A model generated the notes under the pieces. The model was not told the origin of the DNA and made no database searches. It saw nothing but the letters and a program-made list of their open reading frames with translations. Shown one piece after another: positions 61,203 through 64,000 of a stretch of 64,000 nt of DNA (its first letter is position 1; every line of letters begins with the position of its first letter). This DNA comes from Megamerina dolium (Eukaryota; Arthropoda; Insecta; Diptera; Megamerinidae), in assembly GCA_963854835.1 (NCBI GenBank), contig OY978527.1, positions 40,560,040 to 40,624,039 on the forward strand, written 5' to 3'. Both the position numbers and the translations under genes were made by a program.

Positions 61203-61570
61203 TAAAAAAAAAAAATAAATAAGTGGCACTTAAAGACCCGAAAGGCTCATTGGCCGAGCTTCTCTTCCATTACTTTTGTGCGTGTTAAATTTCTGGACAG
61301 TATTAGAAGGGATCTACTTATTTTAGCCGATCCCGAAGGGTAGAACTCTTGTGACATCACTTTTTCTGAGCTTTGTCACAGAGTTCTTTTAGAAGCTTTT
61401 TCATGGCAAGTTGTTACTGTCGGAAGAATTGCCAATTGCTTGCCGACTGGTGGGTACCGTTCGAAAGAAAAAACGTTTCGATATTAAATTTGTTATGCAT
61501 CAGCCGGGGATTGAACCACGACCTACATATCAGAAAGCCAAAACACTAACCACTGAGCTACGGCACCCGC
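61203..61570 (-). mobile_element. tRNA-derived SINE, copy 2
   Basis: This is the same family as the element at 57957-58316, inverted. On the minus strand the head reads GGTGCCGTAGCTCAGTGGTT (near 61568) with the B box GGTTCAATCCC (about 61507-61517). The body is colinear with copy 1, including GTTACTGTCGGAAG on the + strand. The tail is A-rich on the + strand, at 61203-61222. Scattered substitutions and small indels separate the copies. A clean target-site duplication was not found; ACCCAAAA occurs on both sides but is low-complexity. Confidence 0.9.
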
Positions 61571-64000
61571 ATCCAAAAAAAACTAACCCAAAAGAAAAAA
61601 GAAATGTTGTACACTGATGTTGTACACTGATTTAGATTCTAAATCCATGCTTGAATAGGATATTTGAAAATTCTAGTGGCAACAGGTTTACAGCGTTTCA
61701 TGAGTTAGTAATAAATTTATAATATTTTATATATTTTTGCAAAAAGAATTAAAAAAAAAATACTGTTTGAATAAATCTGATTTGTACATGATCGATCCTT
61801 CCTTTTGTCCTACACTTTTTTTTTTTGTTTTGAATGGTAGAAGATCCTATATATCGTGTTGAAATAATATCTTTTTGAAATAATTATAAGAGAACATCGA
61901 ATTTCTACTACTATTTTTTTGGCATCTAAAAATATCACAAATATATTGAAGGTGTGCATATAATTTACTTAACAAAATATTTTTATATGTAATTCAAAAT
62001 ATTTACATACAATCCAAATAAGTCAGTCCAACTTTCGAATTGGATTATATCATAGGTATATAAGGTATTTACATACAATTCCAGTTTTCGTTTTTATTAT
62101 TACTATTACAATTTAAAAAATTTTTTGCAAAGGAAATGTAAGCAAAAATTCAATAAAATGCAAGAAAGACCCAATTTTATGTGATATTGCCTATCGTATA
62201 TGTATTGAAATATATAGGTACTATAGTCATGTGTAATTACACATGTTTTGTATATTATATACATACATATGTAGGTACATATTTGCATTCAAATGTATGT
62301 CATATTGACTTGTAGTTAGGAAATTGCTATAGAATGTAGTCATACCTAAATTTGAATATCCAATTTAACATATGTATGCATACATGTATATGTATTATGC
62401 AAGAAGGATTAGCTCATATATGAATGTTTATTTGTACATATGCATTTATGTATGTATGTATTTCATAGTTTCATAATAGTAAAATATACTCAGATGAGTG
62501 AGTGAGTGATAAAAGTATTATATGTGTTCTAAAACCATATATATTTGCATGTATGTAAGTAAATGCAAATGAAAGTGCATTCAAATAATCACATCTATGT
62601 ACTAAGTACATATATGAATGTATAAATGCGTACATATATGTACATATGTGTACTTATACTAATACTAATACAGTTGTCAGAGTTTCTATTTTAATTTTGC
62701 ATTGCAATTGTGAAAGATTACGTCAAGAGAAATCGTTTGTGGCAATGGGCATACTTGAAACTGATTTTTTTATATTTATATGTATATGCATATATTTTGA
62801 GCAAGCAATATGATAATATTTATTCAAAAATAATCTCAAGAATATAAACAATACAATATATACATATACAAATGTAGGCATGAAGCCATACAAATTCATT
62901 TAGCGAATACGAATATCACGCATTCATGCTATGATCTTCTTAAATCGTGTTTCTGAATCGGTATCTTTGAGATTCGATCTCCGCTTCCGCTACATTTCTT
63001 AAACATACATCAAGATTTATTACAAACTCAAGTTGATGAAATTTTCTCATCAGCTCGGTAAATTTGATGTCGAATTCTAGATCATTTTGAGTTACCGCAA
63101 ATCACTTTTGCATATACAACTGCCTTCTTCTTCTCGTCTCCCATAGTTCAGAGGCCTTTCCAAATCAAAGCCTTAACACTGCCTTATTTATATTCTAAAA
63201 GTCTACATTTGGATGTTGCGATTGTACTGATTTTTTTCTTTTCATAATTATATTACTATGAAATTGTAAAATTTAATTACTATATTACTACTTATAAAAT
63301 ATTTTCTCTTGCCAGCCATTCCAATTTCAACTTGTCGCTATCTCTCTCTCTCTCTCTCAGACTTTATTGATATTCAAGACACATAAATTATGTAAAATAT
63401 TGCAATTATATTTAAATGCGCACAAGTATTTGTAGATAAAATTAAATTAAATTCATTGTTGGTTTCTGCTTGCTGCACGCTTGCTATCACACTCAACAAC
63501 CTCAGACCAACAAACTCATTATTAGTATAAACAAAAACATAATTAATTGTTGGCTCACTAAACTATCACCGCCAACGTTGACAGCACCACTACCATCGCA
63601 CCACCACCACCACACACCACCATCATCATCATCATCATCATCACATGCAAAAACATATGTACGCATGTATAAGTATGTAGTATACTGTTTGTGTACACCT
63701 TGCCTCAGACTTGCTCAAAATTCTTTGCCTTATTCTTTGCATTTTTAGTTTCTTTCATTGCGGCTTTTGCCATTCTCTTGCAATTGGTTTCTTGTTTTCC
63801 CTAAAACACATTCTTTACTACCACAAAAAAAAACCCATTTATTTGCTTACGTGTGTTGCATATTGCATGAGAAAAATGCACAAGAATTTCAAAATGTTGC
63901 TGGTAGGAATAAACAAATAAGCAAATGTACAAAAAAAAAATAACAAATTTGCACGAAATAAGAATGCAAAATAAAGCTATTTGCTATTTGTTGGAAAAGG
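61571..64000. other. AT-rich stretch with microsatellites to the window edge
   Basis: It contains GTAT/CATA runs (62440-62465), TC tracts (63341-63358) and CAC/ATC tracts (63600-63645). The frame at 63470-63748 is made of these repeats. No gene is recognised. Confidence 0.5.

Overview
This is a window of higher-dipteran nuclear DNA, very probably from a tephritid fruit fly. The background is strongly AT-rich (long A/T runs, CATA, TGTA and CA microsatellites) with little coding capacity. It is dense with decayed transposable elements, and the one convincing host exon resembles insect furin. Several mariner-like elements have a DD41D catalytic spacing, which I remember as typical of the 'rosa' lineage found in tephritids. 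The species call is inference.

Layout. The only confident host gene is on the + strand at 50.3-51.7 kb. It is the first coding exon of a furin-like proprotein convertase (best guess Fur1), with a 372-nt untranslated leader, a signal-anchor segment, the start of the prodomain and a clean splice donor. The rest of that gene must lie downstream, so 51.7-64 kb is probably its intron. The 50 kb upstream may be 5' intron or intergenic DNA. One possible small upstream exon is flagged at 11.3 kb.

DNA transposons. Eight mariner-related copies are spread along the window: DD41D-type at 0.02-0.34, 4.1-5.1, 19.9-21.1 and 45.9-46.6 kb, DD34D mariners at 32.8-34.1 and 38.7-39.6 kb, a degraded mariner-like copy at 36.7-37.3 kb, and a pair of roughly 500-bp mini-mariners at 27.4 and 36.0 kb that keep only the DNA-binding helix-turn-helix region. 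Most have recognisable terminal inverted repeats and TA target sites. All are inactive.

Retrotransposons. LINEs with an RNase H domain (LOA/I-like) occur at 6.1-9.7 kb, 14.0/17.1 kb (one element split by a jockey-like LINE), 48.8-49.9 kb (with an inversion) and 57.3-58.5 kb. A second LINE type, with reverse transcriptase and a cysteine-poor tail, is at 24.1-25.6, 30.1-31.9 and 56.5-56.9 kb. Two copies of a roughly 360-bp tRNA-derived SINE sit at 58.0 kb (+) and 61.2 kb (-). The first lies inside the RNase H region of a LINE and has a perfect 10-bp target-site duplication.

Nothing here forms an operon or an obvious new multi-gene system. The most informative features are the SINE family, the HTH-only mini-mariners, the nested LINE insertions, a perfect 22-bp hairpin at 5.2 kb and the candidate PHD-like exon at 11.3 kb. 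Domain calls were made by reading translations. No database search was run.
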